64,000 nt of DNA from assembly GCA_036496425.1 (NCBI GenBank), contig DASXLG010000133.1, forward strand, positions 32,109 to 96,108, given 5' to 3'. Below, piece by piece: positions 33,205-42,661 of the stretch; within the stretch, counting starts at the first letter, position 1; every line of letters begins with the position of its first letter. The translations under genes and the position numbers were made by a program. The notes under the pieces are model-generated. The model did not search any database, had not been told where the DNA came from, and saw nothing but the letters and a program-made list of their open reading frames with translations. Source of the stretch: Terriglobia bacterium. GTDB lineage: Bacteria > Acidobacteriota > Terriglobia > 20CM-2-55-15.

Positions 33205-34638
33205 TTAGGGGTTTCGATCGAAGCTCGAAATCGGGACCTCCCGCTTCCCCTCCAGGTCGTCCATTCGCCCGATCATCGACTCCCTCGCTTCGCGAATCGT
33301 ACTGTCTGCATCTGCTTTCAGAATAAATCCCGCCCGTAGATTCTCATTTGCGGCACGTTCCACGGCGCTGACGTATGCCACATGCGTCGGATACAGCTTA
33401 TTCAGCGTCGTAAGGTCGAAAGGCTTGTAATAGCCCCAGCGCGCGCAGGCTCCCGGGCCGGTGTTGGTTCCGCTGTTTAATCCCGTGGGGACGGCCACCT
33501 CTGCCAGGCGTATCCCGCCCAGTGCGAGTCCATTGGAATCGTGAGCAAGCTTGATCGGCCGCTCCGAGGATTCGATTTTGATCGGCGGTGCGGCGGGCGG
33601 CGGCGTCTTTTTATCCACCCATCGTGACAGAAGATCCAGACCAGCTGCAAGGACGTACTGTAGAGGAGCGCGTGTCCCGACGTCCGGAACCCCGCAGGTT
33701 GGGGCAAATTTGGCTTCGGAGGACGTGCCGATATCCCGAAGTTCCAGCGGCTCGCGGCTCATTCGAAGATGGTAGTCCACGTGGGATGTGCCGGCGATCT
33801 CCCACGAGCGGAAAAGCTTTGAGTCCGCCTGCCGCACGTTTGCTTCACCAAAGCCGACGTCGAATTCAGTCGACATCTTCCACACGGGAACATTCAAGTC
33901 GGTCCGTATTTTCTGATTCAGCGAGGAAAACAGCAGAAAGCCTTCGTAGACGTTCGCGAGTGGATGAATCGAGTTCACATAAGTCGACAGCCTGCTTGCG
34001 GACTGTGATTCACCGATAGCGACCACATGGCGCGGCTTCAGGCCGCCGAGCAGGTCGACGCCCTTCGGATTCCGGATCGCTTGCCCGGCCTGCGAGAAAA
34101 TGTCGTAAGAAAGGGCGTCCATATTCACCGTTCCACCGTGATTCACGTCGACCGTTCCATACCGGGCCATGCTGAACGCCTTAAGAGCCGTGACGCCGAC
34201 CTGCTGGGTGGAAACGCCAACCCAGATGTAGCCTCCGCGCAGCATGTGTTCCCAGCCGAAGAACCACATGTTTTCAGCATCGAAGCCGTTCGTCACGTTG
34301 TACCACTCGACCAGCACTGTTCCGTTGAATCGCTTCGCATCCGCCGGACGACGCACCACCACGCGAGTCTTGTAAGGATAATTGCCGTCCGTCACGGTGC
34401 CGGTTGCCTGGGCCGGCGTGTTATAGCGGTTCGCTGTGCCTTGAATGAAGAACTCCTGTTCGACGTAGCCTTGAAGCGCGAGTTCGTGATTCGTGGCGAA
34501 GAAGGTGTAGTCGTGAGCAGAGTTGCCGGGAATCCCGGTCGACGAAACGGGACCTGTCACCGTAGGATTCGGTACCTCTGCGGCTGCGGTGCTCGCAGCG
34601 ATCAGAAAGGCCAGCGCGATGAGGGCGGTAATTTTCAT
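33205..34638 (-). CDS. Secreted alpha/beta hydrolase-domain protein
   Basis: 477 residues from the ATG at 34638 (MKITALIALAFLIAASTAAA signal peptide); earlier in-frame starts at 34647 (ATG) and 34653 (GTG) are possible. The nucleophile elbow is GESQSASRL (about residue 208). RVVVRRPADAKRFNGTVLVE and GGYIWVGVSTQQVG are characteristic of the Abhydrolase_10-like (PF20091) secreted family. The acid is possibly in STEFDVGFG, and the His is in AGTSHVDYH. Likely an esterase or amidase in the periplasm; substrate unknown. It shares the family A palindrome as terminator with atpE. Confidence 0.8.
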   Translation of the reverse strand: MKITALIALAFLIAASTAAAEVPNPTVTGPVSSTGIPGNSAHDYTFFATNHELALQGYVEQEFFIQGTANRYNTPAQATGTVTDGNYPYKTRVVVRRPADAKRFNGTVLVEWYNVTNGFDAENMWFFGWEHMLRGGYIWVGVSTQQVGVTALKAFSMARYGTVDVNHGGTVNMDALSYDIFSQAGQAIRNPKGVDLLGGLKPRHVVAIGESQSASRLSTYVNSIHPLANVYEGFLLFSSLNQKIRTDLNVPVWKMSTEFDVGFGEANVRQADSKLFRSWEIAGTSHVDYHLRMSREPLELRDIGTSSEAKFAPTCGVPDVGTRAPLQYVLAAGLDLLSRWVDKKTPPPAAPPIKIESSERPIKLAHDSNGLALGGIRLAEVAVPTGLNSGTNTGPGACARWGYYKPFDLTTLNKLYPTHVAYVSAVERAANENLRAGFILKADADSTIREARESMIGRMDDLEGKREVPISSFDRNP

Positions 34639-34730
34639 GCGCAGCATTATCACTCACGGATGTAAGTGCGGTCTATGACGGTGTCAAATGAATTGGAACA
34701 ATCTGAAACAAGGCGCTGTCCCCCCTCGGT

Positions 34731-34933
34731 TTTGCCCAAAAAGTAGATTAGGTGGACATTCCCCGCCTTTCAAAGGCGGGGTGGCTGTGCCATAAACAAA
34801 ATGGTCCCGTTCCTTTGCGGCGCAGACGGGGCGGTTAGTAACTTCAAACAAAATACGGTGCGCGGCGCGGTTCCTGGACATTCCCCGCCTTTGAAAGGCG
34901 GGGAATGTCCATCTCATCTATTTTTTGGGCAAA
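34731..34933. mobile_element. MITE-like element, family D, full copy
   Basis: Arms of 51 bases (34731-34781 and 34883-34933) form an imperfect inverted repeat. Both start TTTGCCCAAAAA when read inwards, and both contain the palindrome CCCCGCCTTTCAAAGGCGGG. The core of about 100 bases includes GACGGGGCGGTTAGTAACTT. A partial, reversed copy is at 46756-46876. No transposase is encoded. Target-site duplication was not resolved by eye. Confidence 0.7.
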
Positions 34934-34944
34934 GCCGCCGGGTG

Positions 34945-36393
34945 TCAGCGGAAAGCGGCCTGGGCCGCGTTCACTGTCCAGTCCAGGACGCGCGTGGGCA
35001 GGATTCCCATGTACAGCACGCCAGCCGAGGACACAAACAGCGCCGCTTTGAGGCTTCCGCGGAGCCGGAGATCGGAAAACTCTTCAGAGGGATCATGCAT
35101 GTACATCTGCACGATGACGTAAAGGTAGTAATAAAACGAAACGACCGTCGTTATGACGCCGATAATCGCGAGCCAGACCAGCCGCGATTCCAGGGCGGCT
35201 CTGAAGATGAAGAACTTTCCGGCAAATCCCGCCGTCCCCGGCACTCCAGCCAGCGACAAAAGAAATAGCGACAGCAACGCCGCCAGTCCCGGCCGTTTTG
35301 CGCCCAGTCCCGCATAGTCTGTCAGGTTTACGAGTTTGTCCTCGCTTCTGCTCAGGATGGTCACAACGGCGAAGGCGCCGAGATTCATCAGCGTGTAAGC
35401 CAGCAGGTAAAAGAGGGCAGCGGATACGCCTCGCTCCGAAGTCGCCGCGAAAGCGACGGCGATGTATCCGGCATGGGCAATCGACGAATAGGCGAGCATT
35501 CTCTTGATATTCGGCTGAACAACGGCGATCACGTTTCCAAGAATCATTGTGAGTGCCGCGATAAGCCATATTGCGGAAGCCCATCGATCTTGAATAACGG
35601 GGAATGCCGTCAGGAAGACCCGGAACAGTACTGCGAAGCCGGCGGCCTTGGGACCGACCGACATGAAACCCGTCACCGGACTCGGTGCGCCTTCATAGAC
35701 GTCGGGCGTCCAGATGTGGAAAGGCGCGACCGCGACTTTGAAGCAGAGAGCAATTAACATCAGTGCCGCGGACAATTCGACCAGGCTCAATTGGATTTCC
35801 GGAGACTTCAGCGAACTCGCAATCGTCAGGAGATTGGTGCTGCCTGTGGCGCCGAAAATCAAAGCGATACCGTAGAGGAAAAAAGCGGAGGAAAACGAGC
35901 CCAGTAGAAAATACTTCAGGGAAGACTCGTTCGACTTCAGATCGGTCCTGCGGAACCCGGCCATGACGTAAGTGGCGATGGAAAGGATCTCCAGGCCCAG
36001 AAAGATCATGATGAGGTCGTTCGATGCGGCCATCATCACCATGCCCGCCGTTGCAAACAAAAGCAAAGTATAGAATTCGGGGTGGTTCATGCGCTCGCGG
36101 GCAAGATAATCGACCGATGTGAGGATCGTCAGCGCCGCGGCGAGAAGAAACACGAAACTCAGGAAAACGTCGTAATCGTCGACGATCCAGAGATTGGAAT
36201 ACCACTGCCCGCGCTGCGCTGCCATCGGAATGAGCGAGAACATCGCTGCCACCGTACCCGCCAGTGCCAGCCACGCAAGGCTGGATTTGTTCTGTTCGGC
36301 GGTGAAGGGTTCCAGAACCATCACGGCGACGCCGAACACCGACAGGATGACCGCGGGAAGGATGGCGTAAATGTTGAGGCTGGCGAGATTCAT
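34945..36393 (-). CDS. nuoN: NADH-quinone oxidoreductase subunit N (set 2)
   Basis: 482 residues, same family as set 1 nuoN but clearly diverged. Contains FLGLEILSIATYVMAGF (channel Glu), CFKVAVAPFHIWTPDVYEGA, NIKRMLAYSSIAHAGYIAVA, and LSLAGVPGTAGFAGKFFIF. Last gene of the minus-strand cluster nuoA-E-H-J-K-L-M-N. It overlaps nuoM by four bases (ATGA). Confidence 0.95.
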   Translation of the reverse strand: MNLASLNIYAILPAVILSVFGVAVMVLEPFTAEQNKSSLAWLALAGTVAAMFSLIPMAAQRGQWYSNLWIVDDYDVFLSFVFLLAAALTILTSVDYLARERMNHPEFYTLLLFATAGMVMMAASNDLIMIFLGLEILSIATYVMAGFRRTDLKSNESSLKYFLLGSFSSAFFLYGIALIFGATGSTNLLTIASSLKSPEIQLSLVELSAALMLIALCFKVAVAPFHIWTPDVYEGAPSPVTGFMSVGPKAAGFAVLFRVFLTAFPVIQDRWASAIWLIAALTMILGNVIAVVQPNIKRMLAYSSIAHAGYIAVAFAATSERGVSAALFYLLAYTLMNLGAFAVVTILSRSEDKLVNLTDYAGLGAKRPGLAALLSLFLLSLAGVPGTAGFAGKFFIFRAALESRLVWLAIIGVITTVVSFYYYLYVIVQMYMHDPSEEFSDLRLRGSLKAALFVSSAGVLYMGILPTRVLDWTVNAAQAAFR

Positions 36394-37925
36394 TTCGTTT
36401 GTTTCGCGTATTCAACCCGGCCGGTTTGCGTCTGGTTCAGAAGCTTCGACACCGTACTGTCCATTGGCCGCAGAAAGAAGTTCGAGTAAACGCCCATCCA
36501 GACCATGGCGATGAGAAGCGGAAGGAGCATCAGGCGCTCGCGTCCAACCATGTCCACAAGGTTGGCGTTCTTCTCGTTCTTGATTTCACCCCAGATCACA
36601 CGCTGGTACATCCAGAGCATGTAGACAGCGGACAAAATCACTCCGAGGGCCGCCGCCGCCGCTCTCACCCGATTGGCGCCGAAGGTGCCCAGGAGGATGA
36701 GGAATTCGCCAACGAAACCGTTAAGGCCGGGAAGTCCGATCGAAGAAAGCGTCACCACGAGAAAGATGGCCGCATATATGGGCATCCGGTTGGCGAGCCC
36801 GCCAAACTCATCGATAAGCCGCGTGTGGCGGCGGTCGTAGATGATGCCGACAATCAGGAATAGCGCACCGGTCGAGACGCCGTGATTGAGCATCTGATAA
36901 ACGGCGCCCTCCATGCCCTGCGGGTTGAAGCTGAAAATTCCGAGAACAATGAAGCCCATATGGCTGACGGAAGAATACGCTACCAGCCTTTTCATATCCG
37001 GCTGAACCATCGCCACCAGAGCGCCATAAATGATACCGACAATGGCAAGAAGTGAAATCAACGGTGCGAACAAATGGCTCACATGGGGAAACAACGGCAG
37101 ATTGAATCGGATGAAACCGTAGGTTCCCATCTTGAGCAGTACACCGGCAAGAAGTACCGAACCCGCCGTTGGAGCCTCGGTGTGCGCATCCGGTAACCAG
37201 GTATGGAAAGGGAAGAGCGGTACTTTAACCGCAAACGCGAGAAAGAACGCGATGAACAGCCATTGTTCGATGGTGGGAGACAGGACCAGACGTCCTGAAG
37301 CCAGCGCCGATTGTATCTGCGGATAGCTGAAGGTGAACGTTCCTGTGGCATCGCCGTGCATGAAGTACAAGGCGATGATAGCCACCAGCATCAGGACGGA
37401 GCCGACCATCGTGTACAGGACGAATTTCATTGCGGCATAGATCCGCCGCTCGCCCCCCCAGACGCCGATCAGGAAATACATGGGGATGAGCATGATTTCC
37501 CAGAAGACATAGAAGAGGAACAGGTCGAGCGAAACGAACACGCCGATCATCCCGGCCTCGAGCAGCAGCATGAAGATGAAGTATTCCTTGAGCCTGTCGT
37601 GAATGGACCATGAAGCCAGGACAGCAAGCGGACTCAGCAGCGTGGCCAGCAGGATCAGGAAAACGCTGATGCCGTCGATTCCCATCGCATAGTCGATGCC
37701 GTAGGCGGGAATCCAGGGCACCTTGATTCCGAATTGGAAATCAGGATTCGTCGAATCGAAATGCGCAATGAGGTGCAGAGAAAAGGCGAACGTCAGGATA
37801 GTGATGAAGAGAGCAAAAGCTCGGATCGCACGGACATTCCCGCGGTTGAAGAACAACAGCAGGACCGCGCCCAGCACCGGAGTGAACGTAACGATCGTCA
37901 GGATATTGGATGCCAGAAAGTCCAT
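36390..37925 (-). CDS. nuoM: NADH-quinone oxidoreductase subunit M (set 2)
   Basis: 511 residues. Antiporter-like subunit with FYVFWEIMLIPMYFLIGVWG (Glu), AVKVPLFPFHTWLPDAHTEA, and MKRLVAYSSVSHMGFIVLG. It overlaps nuoN by four bases and follows nuoL with one base between. Compared with set 1 it lacks the long insertion near residue 190 and has a shorter C-terminus. Confidence 0.95.
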   Translation of the reverse strand: MDFLASNILTIVTFTPVLGAVLLLFFNRGNVRAIRAFALFITILTFAFSLHLIAHFDSTNPDFQFGIKVPWIPAYGIDYAMGIDGISVFLILLATLLSPLAVLASWSIHDRLKEYFIFMLLLEAGMIGVFVSLDLFLFYVFWEIMLIPMYFLIGVWGGERRIYAAMKFVLYTMVGSVLMLVAIIALYFMHGDATGTFTFSYPQIQSALASGRLVLSPTIEQWLFIAFFLAFAVKVPLFPFHTWLPDAHTEAPTAGSVLLAGVLLKMGTYGFIRFNLPLFPHVSHLFAPLISLLAIVGIIYGALVAMVQPDMKRLVAYSSVSHMGFIVLGIFSFNPQGMEGAVYQMLNHGVSTGALFLIVGIIYDRRHTRLIDEFGGLANRMPIYAAIFLVVTLSSIGLPGLNGFVGEFLILLGTFGANRVRAAAAALGVILSAVYMLWMYQRVIWGEIKNEKNANLVDMVGRERLMLLPLLIAMVWMGVYSNFFLRPMDSTVSKLLNQTQTGRVEYAKQTK

Positions 37926-37926
37926 T

Positions 37927-39864
37927 TCACCTCAAAAACCAGACCACAACGATAACGCCGCCTAAAAGGATCCAGCCGGCATAGGTGCGCACATAACCTG
38001 TCTGCATGTGGCGCAGGCCTCCCGCGCTCTCACGGACGCTCCTGCCGACCCCATTCACCGCGCCGTCGATGATCGACACATCCACAACTTTCCAGAGGAA
38101 TTCCCGGGAAGTTTGCACGATCGGTATAACGACGATGGCGTCGTAGATTTCGTCGACGTAGTACTTGTTGAGGACGATGCTGTACATGGCGTGCGCTTTG
38201 GCCGCCAGCTGTTCCGGCAATGCGGGTTTGGCGTAGTAAAAAAGATACGCCGTCAGCGCTCCTGCGAGCGCTGCTCCAACCGATACGGCCATGAGCAGCA
38301 TTTCGGTGCCGGTGGTATCCGTCGATTCGCTTTGCGTTTCACGAGCTTCCGGCATAACGAATTGTTCAATCCTGTTGCCGCCATGAAGCGCCGGAGGCAC
38401 GCCCGCAAACCCGGCAATCATCGACAATCCCGCCAGGACGACAAGAGGCAGCAGCATGGATTTCGGAGACTCGTGCACATGATGAACATCGTGTTCGGTA
38501 TATCGCGGCTGCCCATAGAATGCGAGGATCAGCAGCCGGAACATATAAAACGATGTGAAAGATGCGGCGATGAGGCCGACAGCCCAAAGGATCTTTCCAT
38601 AAGACGCGTAATTCCATGCTCCCCACAGAATGGCATCCTTGCTGAAGAATCCCGCAAATGGCGGAATTCCGGCGATGGCGATCGTGGCGATCAAGAAGGT
38701 AGCGTGGGTCCAGGGCATGTGTTTTCTGAGGCCGCCCATCTTACGAAGGTCCTGAATGCCGCCCATGCCGTGAATAACGCTGCCCGCGCCAAGGAACAGA
38801 AGCGCCTTGAAGAAAGCGTGCGTCATTAAATGAAAGACGCCAGCGGCATAGACGCCCGCGCCGCAAGCGAGAAACATGTAGCCGAGCTGGCTGACGGTCG
38901 AGTACGCCAGGACCTTTTTGATATCGTTCTGAACCAGTCCGATCGAAGCCGCGAAAATGGCCGTAAAAGCACCGACCACCGCGACGACCAGCAAAGCACC
39001 AGGCGCATGGTTATAGATGGGAGCGGACCGCGCGATCATGTAAACCCCCGCGGTCACCATGGTTGCCGCATGGATCAATGCGCTGACCGGGGTCGGACCT
39101 TCCATCGCATCCGGAAGCCACACGTAAAGAGGGAATTGCGCCGACTTGCCTGCGGCTCCCAGGAACAACAATAACCCGATCGTCGTCATCGCCCCGATGG
39201 TGCCAAGCGGTTCGACCGCGAAACCCGACGGGCCCGACAGCCGGTTGAAGACGCCGGCGAAATCGATCCGGTCGAACGTCCAGAAGATTGTCATCACCGC
39301 GAGAATGAATCCGAAGTCACCGACCCGGTTGACGACGAACGCCTTTTTGCCCGCGTCGACCGCCGACTTGCGCGTGAACCAGAACCCGATCAGCAGATAA
39401 GAGCAGAGGCCTACACCCTCCCAGCCGACAAACATCAACAGATAGTTGTTCGCGAGAACGAGAGTCAGCATGAAAAACACGAACAGGTTCAGGTAGGCGA
39501 AGTACCGGTAAAACCCATCCTCGTGAGCCATGTACCCCGCGGAATACACGTGGATGAGAAACCCCACACCGGTGACGATGAGGATCATCAGCCCCGAAAG
39601 ATGATCCAGCATGAATCCGAATTCTGCCTGAAACCGGCCGGCCTGAATCCAGGTGAAGTAGTCGCGCAGGATCGGAAGCTGTTGTTCCGGCGTATTCAAC
39701 ATGGCCATGAAGGCGCGCAGCGCAATCAGGAACGAGACGCCGACGGTTCCGGATCCGATAACGCCGACCAGCGTCTTTGGCAGCCGCTTGCCCGCGAGTC
39801 CGTTGACCGCCGCGCCGATCAACGGAACTACCGGAATGAGCCAGAGAAGGCTAAATGCATCCAT
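37927..39864 (-). CDS. nuoL: NADH-quinone oxidoreductase subunit L (set 2)
   Basis: 645 residues. Motifs: MFVGWEGVGLCSYLLIGFWF, AAGKSAQFPLYVWLPDAMEG, SALIHAATMVTAGVYMIARS, and a C-terminal lateral helix and anchor (ILLGGVIVVVWFLR). The 40 missing residues relative to set 1 lie mainly in the loops after helix 13 and near the C-terminus. It follows nuoK by three bases. Confidence 0.95.
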   Translation of the reverse strand: MDAFSLLWLIPVVPLIGAAVNGLAGKRLPKTLVGVIGSGTVGVSFLIALRAFMAMLNTPEQQLPILRDYFTWIQAGRFQAEFGFMLDHLSGLMILIVTGVGFLIHVYSAGYMAHEDGFYRYFAYLNLFVFFMLTLVLANNYLLMFVGWEGVGLCSYLLIGFWFTRKSAVDAGKKAFVVNRVGDFGFILAVMTIFWTFDRIDFAGVFNRLSGPSGFAVEPLGTIGAMTTIGLLLFLGAAGKSAQFPLYVWLPDAMEGPTPVSALIHAATMVTAGVYMIARSAPIYNHAPGALLVVAVVGAFTAIFAASIGLVQNDIKKVLAYSTVSQLGYMFLACGAGVYAAGVFHLMTHAFFKALLFLGAGSVIHGMGGIQDLRKMGGLRKHMPWTHATFLIATIAIAGIPPFAGFFSKDAILWGAWNYASYGKILWAVGLIAASFTSFYMFRLLILAFYGQPRYTEHDVHHVHESPKSMLLPLVVLAGLSMIAGFAGVPPALHGGNRIEQFVMPEARETQSESTDTTGTEMLLMAVSVGAALAGALTAYLFYYAKPALPEQLAAKAHAMYSIVLNKYYVDEIYDAIVVIPIVQTSREFLWKVVDVSIIDGAVNGVGRSVRESAGGLRHMQTGYVRTYAGWILLGGVIVVVWFLR

Positions 39865-39867
39865 TGG

Positions 39868-40170
39868 TTACCACTTCAGCAAATTACTGCGGTCCACGTT
39901 CAGCGACTCGCGGTTACGAAACATGGCGATGACCAGAGCCAGGCCGACTGCGGCTTCGGCCGCGGCCACGACGAGCACGAAGAAAACGAAAATCTGTCCG
40001 CTGATCTGGCCCCGCTGACTCGAGAACGCGACGAAGGTCAGGTTAACCGCGTTCAGCATGATCTCGACAGAGAGCAACAGGGCAATGATGTTCCGTTTGA
40101 CGAAAAAGCCCAACACGCCGATGAGGAACAATACTGCAGCGAGGATCAGATACCACGAGATTGGAATCAT
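39868..40170 (-). CDS. nuoK: NADH-quinone oxidoreductase subunit K (set 2)
   Basis: 100 residues from the ATG at 40170; the open frame continues upstream into nuoJ but has no homology there. Three helices; channel glutamates in [16 protein letters not shown] and [17 protein letters not shown]. It ends in NLLKW, like its set 1 counterpart. It overlaps nuoJ by ATGA. Confidence 0.94.
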   Translation of the reverse strand: MIPISWYLILAAVLFLIGVLGFFVKRNIIALLLSVEIMLNAVNLTFVAFSSQRGQISGQIFVFFVLVVAAAEAAVGLALVIAMFRNRESLNVDRSNLLKW

Positions 40171-40658
40171 AGATCCTTCTTTGCGAAAATCACCGCGCCC
40201 ACCAGCGCGATCAGGATCAGCAGTGAGGTCGCTTCGAACGGCAGCACATAATCCGTAAAAAGACTGTGCCCGATGGCCTGCGGACTCCCCGCCAGGAGCG
40301 CGTTCGCCCCGCCCGGGACTTCGACACGCCACAGCGTTGCTACGACGAGAAACAGGAAAAACAGGCCCAGCGGGATTCCCAGAAACTTCAGCCAGCGCAA
40401 ACGGTCGGCGCCGTCTTCGTCGGCGGGAAGGTTCAAAAGCATGATCACGAATGTGAACAACACCATGATGGCGCCGGCATATACGATCACCTGGATGACG
40501 GCGAGAAAGTCGGCCCGCAGGAATATGAAAAGGACGGACACCGACGTCAGCATAACGATCAGCGACAGCGCGCTGTAAAGGACATGCGTCTGCACAAGCA
40601 CGTTGATCGCGGCGCCGATGGCCAGTGCTGCAAAGAAAAAGAACAAGATCTCGATCAT
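40167..40658 (-). CDS. nuoJ: NADH-quinone oxidoreductase subunit J (set 2)
   Basis: 163 residues from the ATG at 40658, in ATGA overlap with nuoH. Five helices, including [20 protein letters not shown], whose tyrosine marks the helix 3 pi-bulge, and a last helix ending AKKDL. Shorter than set 1 nuoJ and lacks its Ala/Pro loop. Confidence 0.93.
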   Translation of the reverse strand: MIEILFFFFAALAIGAAINVLVQTHVLYSALSLIVMLTSVSVLFIFLRADFLAVIQVIVYAGAIMVLFTFVIMLLNLPADEDGADRLRWLKFLGIPLGLFFLFLVVATLWRVEVPGGANALLAGSPQAIGHSLFTDYVLPFEATSLLILIALVGAVIFAKKDL

Positions 40659-41668
40659 GAAATAGCCACGATGAGGCTGGTCACGAGGATATTGGCCAGT
40701 GCCAGCGGAAGCAAAACTTTCCAGCCGAACTTCATCAACTGATCGTACCGGAATCTTGGAATCGTCGATCGTAAGAGAAAGTAAAAGAAAATCAAAGCCG
40801 AGACCTTGATCACGAACCACACGATCGGCAGCACCATCTGAAGCAACGCCGGCCCGAACATCGGACCGCTCCAGCCGCCGAGAAAAAGAACCGTCGCCAG
40901 AGAGGCGACGGCGATCATGTTCGCGTATTCCGCCATCATGAACATCAGGAACTTCATCGAGCTGTATTCCGTGTGCCAGCCGGCAACCAGTTCCTGCTCG
41001 GACTCCGCCAGGTCGAACGGCAGGCGGTTCGTCTCCGCAATGCCGCTGATCAGGTAGACGGCAAATGCGACCGGCTGCAGGAAGATATTCCAGCGCGGAA
41101 TAAAGCCAAACCAGGTGCTCTGCTGCGACACGACGATCTCGCGCAAACTGAGCGTGTTTGAGATCATCAGCACGCCGATTACAGACAACGTCAGGCTCAA
41201 TTCGTAACTGATCATCTGCGCCGACGATCGCATTGCTCCCATCAGCGGATACTTGGAATTCGAAGCCCATCCGCCGAGCACGATGCCGTACACACCGAGC
41301 GAGGTTGCTGCAAAGACGAACAGCAGTCCGACATTGAGATCCGTGACCTGGAGATCCGGCCCGAAAGGAACCACTGAAAATGTTAAAAATGCGGGAACCA
41401 GGGAGACGATCGGAGCAGCAATATATAAAAAGGTATTCGCATTCGTCGGAATGACGTCCTCTTTGAAGACGAATTTCAAAAGGTCCGCCAGCGGCTGAAA
41501 CAAACCGAAAGGACCGACGCGTGTCGGCCCGGGCCGCATCTGTACCCGGGCCATCATTTTTCGCTCCACCCAACTCAAAAGGCCGACCACATTCATGACC
41601 GCGCCGAAGATGATGACGATCTTCAGCAGAACGATCAGGAAAGCATAGCTGGTCAGATATTCAGTCAT
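40655..41668 (-). CDS. nuoH: NADH-quinone oxidoreductase subunit H (set 2)
   Basis: 337 residues. Signatures: [52 protein letters not shown]. The variant LPFDLAESE replaces the more common APFDLPEAE of set 1. In the usual order nuoG precedes nuoH; here nuoE lies upstream, 79 bases away, with a family E repeat in the gap, and nuoF and nuoG are absent. Confidence 0.95.
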   Translation of the reverse strand: MTEYLTSYAFLIVLLKIVIIFGAVMNVVGLLSWVERKMMARVQMRPGPTRVGPFGLFQPLADLLKFVFKEDVIPTNANTFLYIAAPIVSLVPAFLTFSVVPFGPDLQVTDLNVGLLFVFAATSLGVYGIVLGGWASNSKYPLMGAMRSSAQMISYELSLTLSVIGVLMISNTLSLREIVVSQQSTWFGFIPRWNIFLQPVAFAVYLISGIAETNRLPFDLAESEQELVAGWHTEYSSMKFLMFMMAEYANMIAVASLATVLFLGGWSGPMFGPALLQMVLPIVWFVIKVSALIFFYFLLRSTIPRFRYDQLMKFGWKVLLPLALANILVTSLIVAIS

Positions 41669-41700
41669 CTTATTGATTGCTTCGCCTTTTCTTGAGGCTG

Positions 41701-41730
41701 CGCGCTATCGCGCTTGCGCTCCGCGTCGCG
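41701..41730 (-). repeat. Dispersed short repeat family E, reversed and less exact copy
   Basis: The minus strand reads CGCGACGCGGAGCGCAAGCG and CGATAGCGCG, similar to the family E core GCGAAGCGTGAGCGCGATAG. It fills the gap between nuoE and nuoH, where nuoF and nuoG would be expected. Confidence 0.5.
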
Positions 41731-41747
41731 GCTTGCATTCGCTCCGC

Positions 41748-42218
41748 TCATCGTTTCCGGAGCTCGTTGATGATGTCTTCCGTCTTCTGGGCATCCAGAT
41801 TCTCGTAGAACTCGCCGTTGACCTGTATTACGGGCGCGGTCGTGCAAGAGCCGAGGCACTCGAACTCAATCGCGGAGAACAGGCCGTCCGGCGTCACCTC
41901 GCCCAAACCTACTCCCAGCACGCGTTTGACGCACGCTTCAATCTCGTCCGAGCCCTGCAGCAGGCAGGCGAGATTCGTGCATATCATGATGTGATACTTG
42001 CCGACGGGATGGCGCCGCAGAAGCGTATAAAACGACAGAATCGAATCGACCTCCGAGGGATCGAGTTCGAGGTACTGGCCGATATATTCGATGGCTTCCG
42101 GCTTGATGTACCCCTGTTCCCTTTGCGCCAGCAGCAGCATGGGAATCAATGCCGAGCGCTTTCGCGGATAGATCGATGCCAGGTGTTTGAATTTATCTTC
42201 GGTTTCGGACGAAAACAT
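41748..42218 (-). CDS. nuoE: NADH-quinone oxidoreductase subunit E
   Basis: 156 residues from the ATG at 42218, which overlaps the TAA of nuoA (TAATG) and has GGGAG upstream; the longer reading to 42230 is not used. Thioredoxin-like 2Fe-2S subunit, with cysteines in CTNLACLLQG and CLGSCTTAP, five residues and four residues apart, as in the N1a-cluster site. NuoE normally works with NuoF as the NADH-oxidising module; NuoF is not encoded in the window. Domain start SIYPRKRSALIPMLLLAQRE is typical. Confidence 0.94.
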   Translation of the reverse strand: MFSSETEDKFKHLASIYPRKRSALIPMLLLAQREQGYIKPEAIEYIGQYLELDPSEVDSILSFYTLLRRHPVGKYHIMICTNLACLLQGSDEIEACVKRVLGVGLGEVTPDGLFSAIEFECLGSCTTAPVIQVNGEFYENLDAQKTEDIINELRKR

Positions 42219-42577
42219 TAACGCTCCCACTCCAGGGCGCCTTTCTTCCAGGCATAGATATAGCCGGCCAGGACTGTAGCGATGAAGAGAAGCATTTCAA
42301 AAAAACCGAAGAGTTTGAGATCGCGATACACCACGGCCCATGGGAACAGAAACACGGCTTCAATATCGAAGAGCAGAAAGAGCATCGCGACCAGATAAAA
42401 TTTGACGGAGAAGCGCTCGCGGGCCGTGCCGATGGGTGTAACTCCGCACTCGTAGGGCGCAAGCTTGCGTGGATTCGGGTTCTTGACTCCGAGAAGATAA
42501 GATCCAACCAGGACGACAATGCCGAATCCTGTAACGAGGATGAAGAAGATTCCAATTGGCGCCCAGCTCTCTATCAT
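42218..42577 (-). CDS. nuoA: NADH-quinone oxidoreductase subunit A
   Basis: 119 residues from the ATG at 42577, preferred over one at 42583 because AGGAG then stands at the right distance. Three helices. The family motif Y-ECG (KLAPYECGVTPIGTARERFSVKFYLVAMLFLLFDIE) is intact, including the FDIEAVFLFPWA stretch that follows. First gene of set 2. A promoter lies just upstream. Confidence 0.95.
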   Translation of the reverse strand: MIESWAPIGIFFILVTGFGIVVLVGSYLLGVKNPNPRKLAPYECGVTPIGTARERFSVKFYLVAMLFLLFDIEAVFLFPWAVVYRDLKLFGFFEMLLFIATVLAGYIYAWKKGALEWER

Positions 42578-42609
42578 GTGCATTCTCCTGCGGCCAACAC
42601 AAAATTATG

Positions 42610-42639
42610 ACTATAGTGACCCGTCGGACACACTGTCAA
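42610..42639 (-). promoter_or_regulatory. Sigma-70-like promoter for the minus-strand nuo operon
   Basis: On the minus strand TTGACA (42639-42634), an 18-base spacer and TATAGT (42615-42610), five of six matches to TATAAT. It ends about 30 bases before nuoA. The divergent thiS-thiG gene starts at 42662, so its own promoter must overlap or lie in nuoA. Confidence 0.6.
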
Positions 42640-42661
42640 TGTGCTAAGATCCAAACTCGTA

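Noticed and set aside
34684..34917. Minus-strand frame with residues like EVTNRPVCAAKERD
   Set aside because: It lies within the family D element, and a similar frame appears in the partial copy at 46756-46876; repeat-derived, not a gene.
42584..42661. Thiamine pyrophosphate riboswitch before the ThiS-ThiG gene
   Set aside because: The gap to nuoA is under 90 bases and lacks the conserved CUGAGA/ THI-box pattern.
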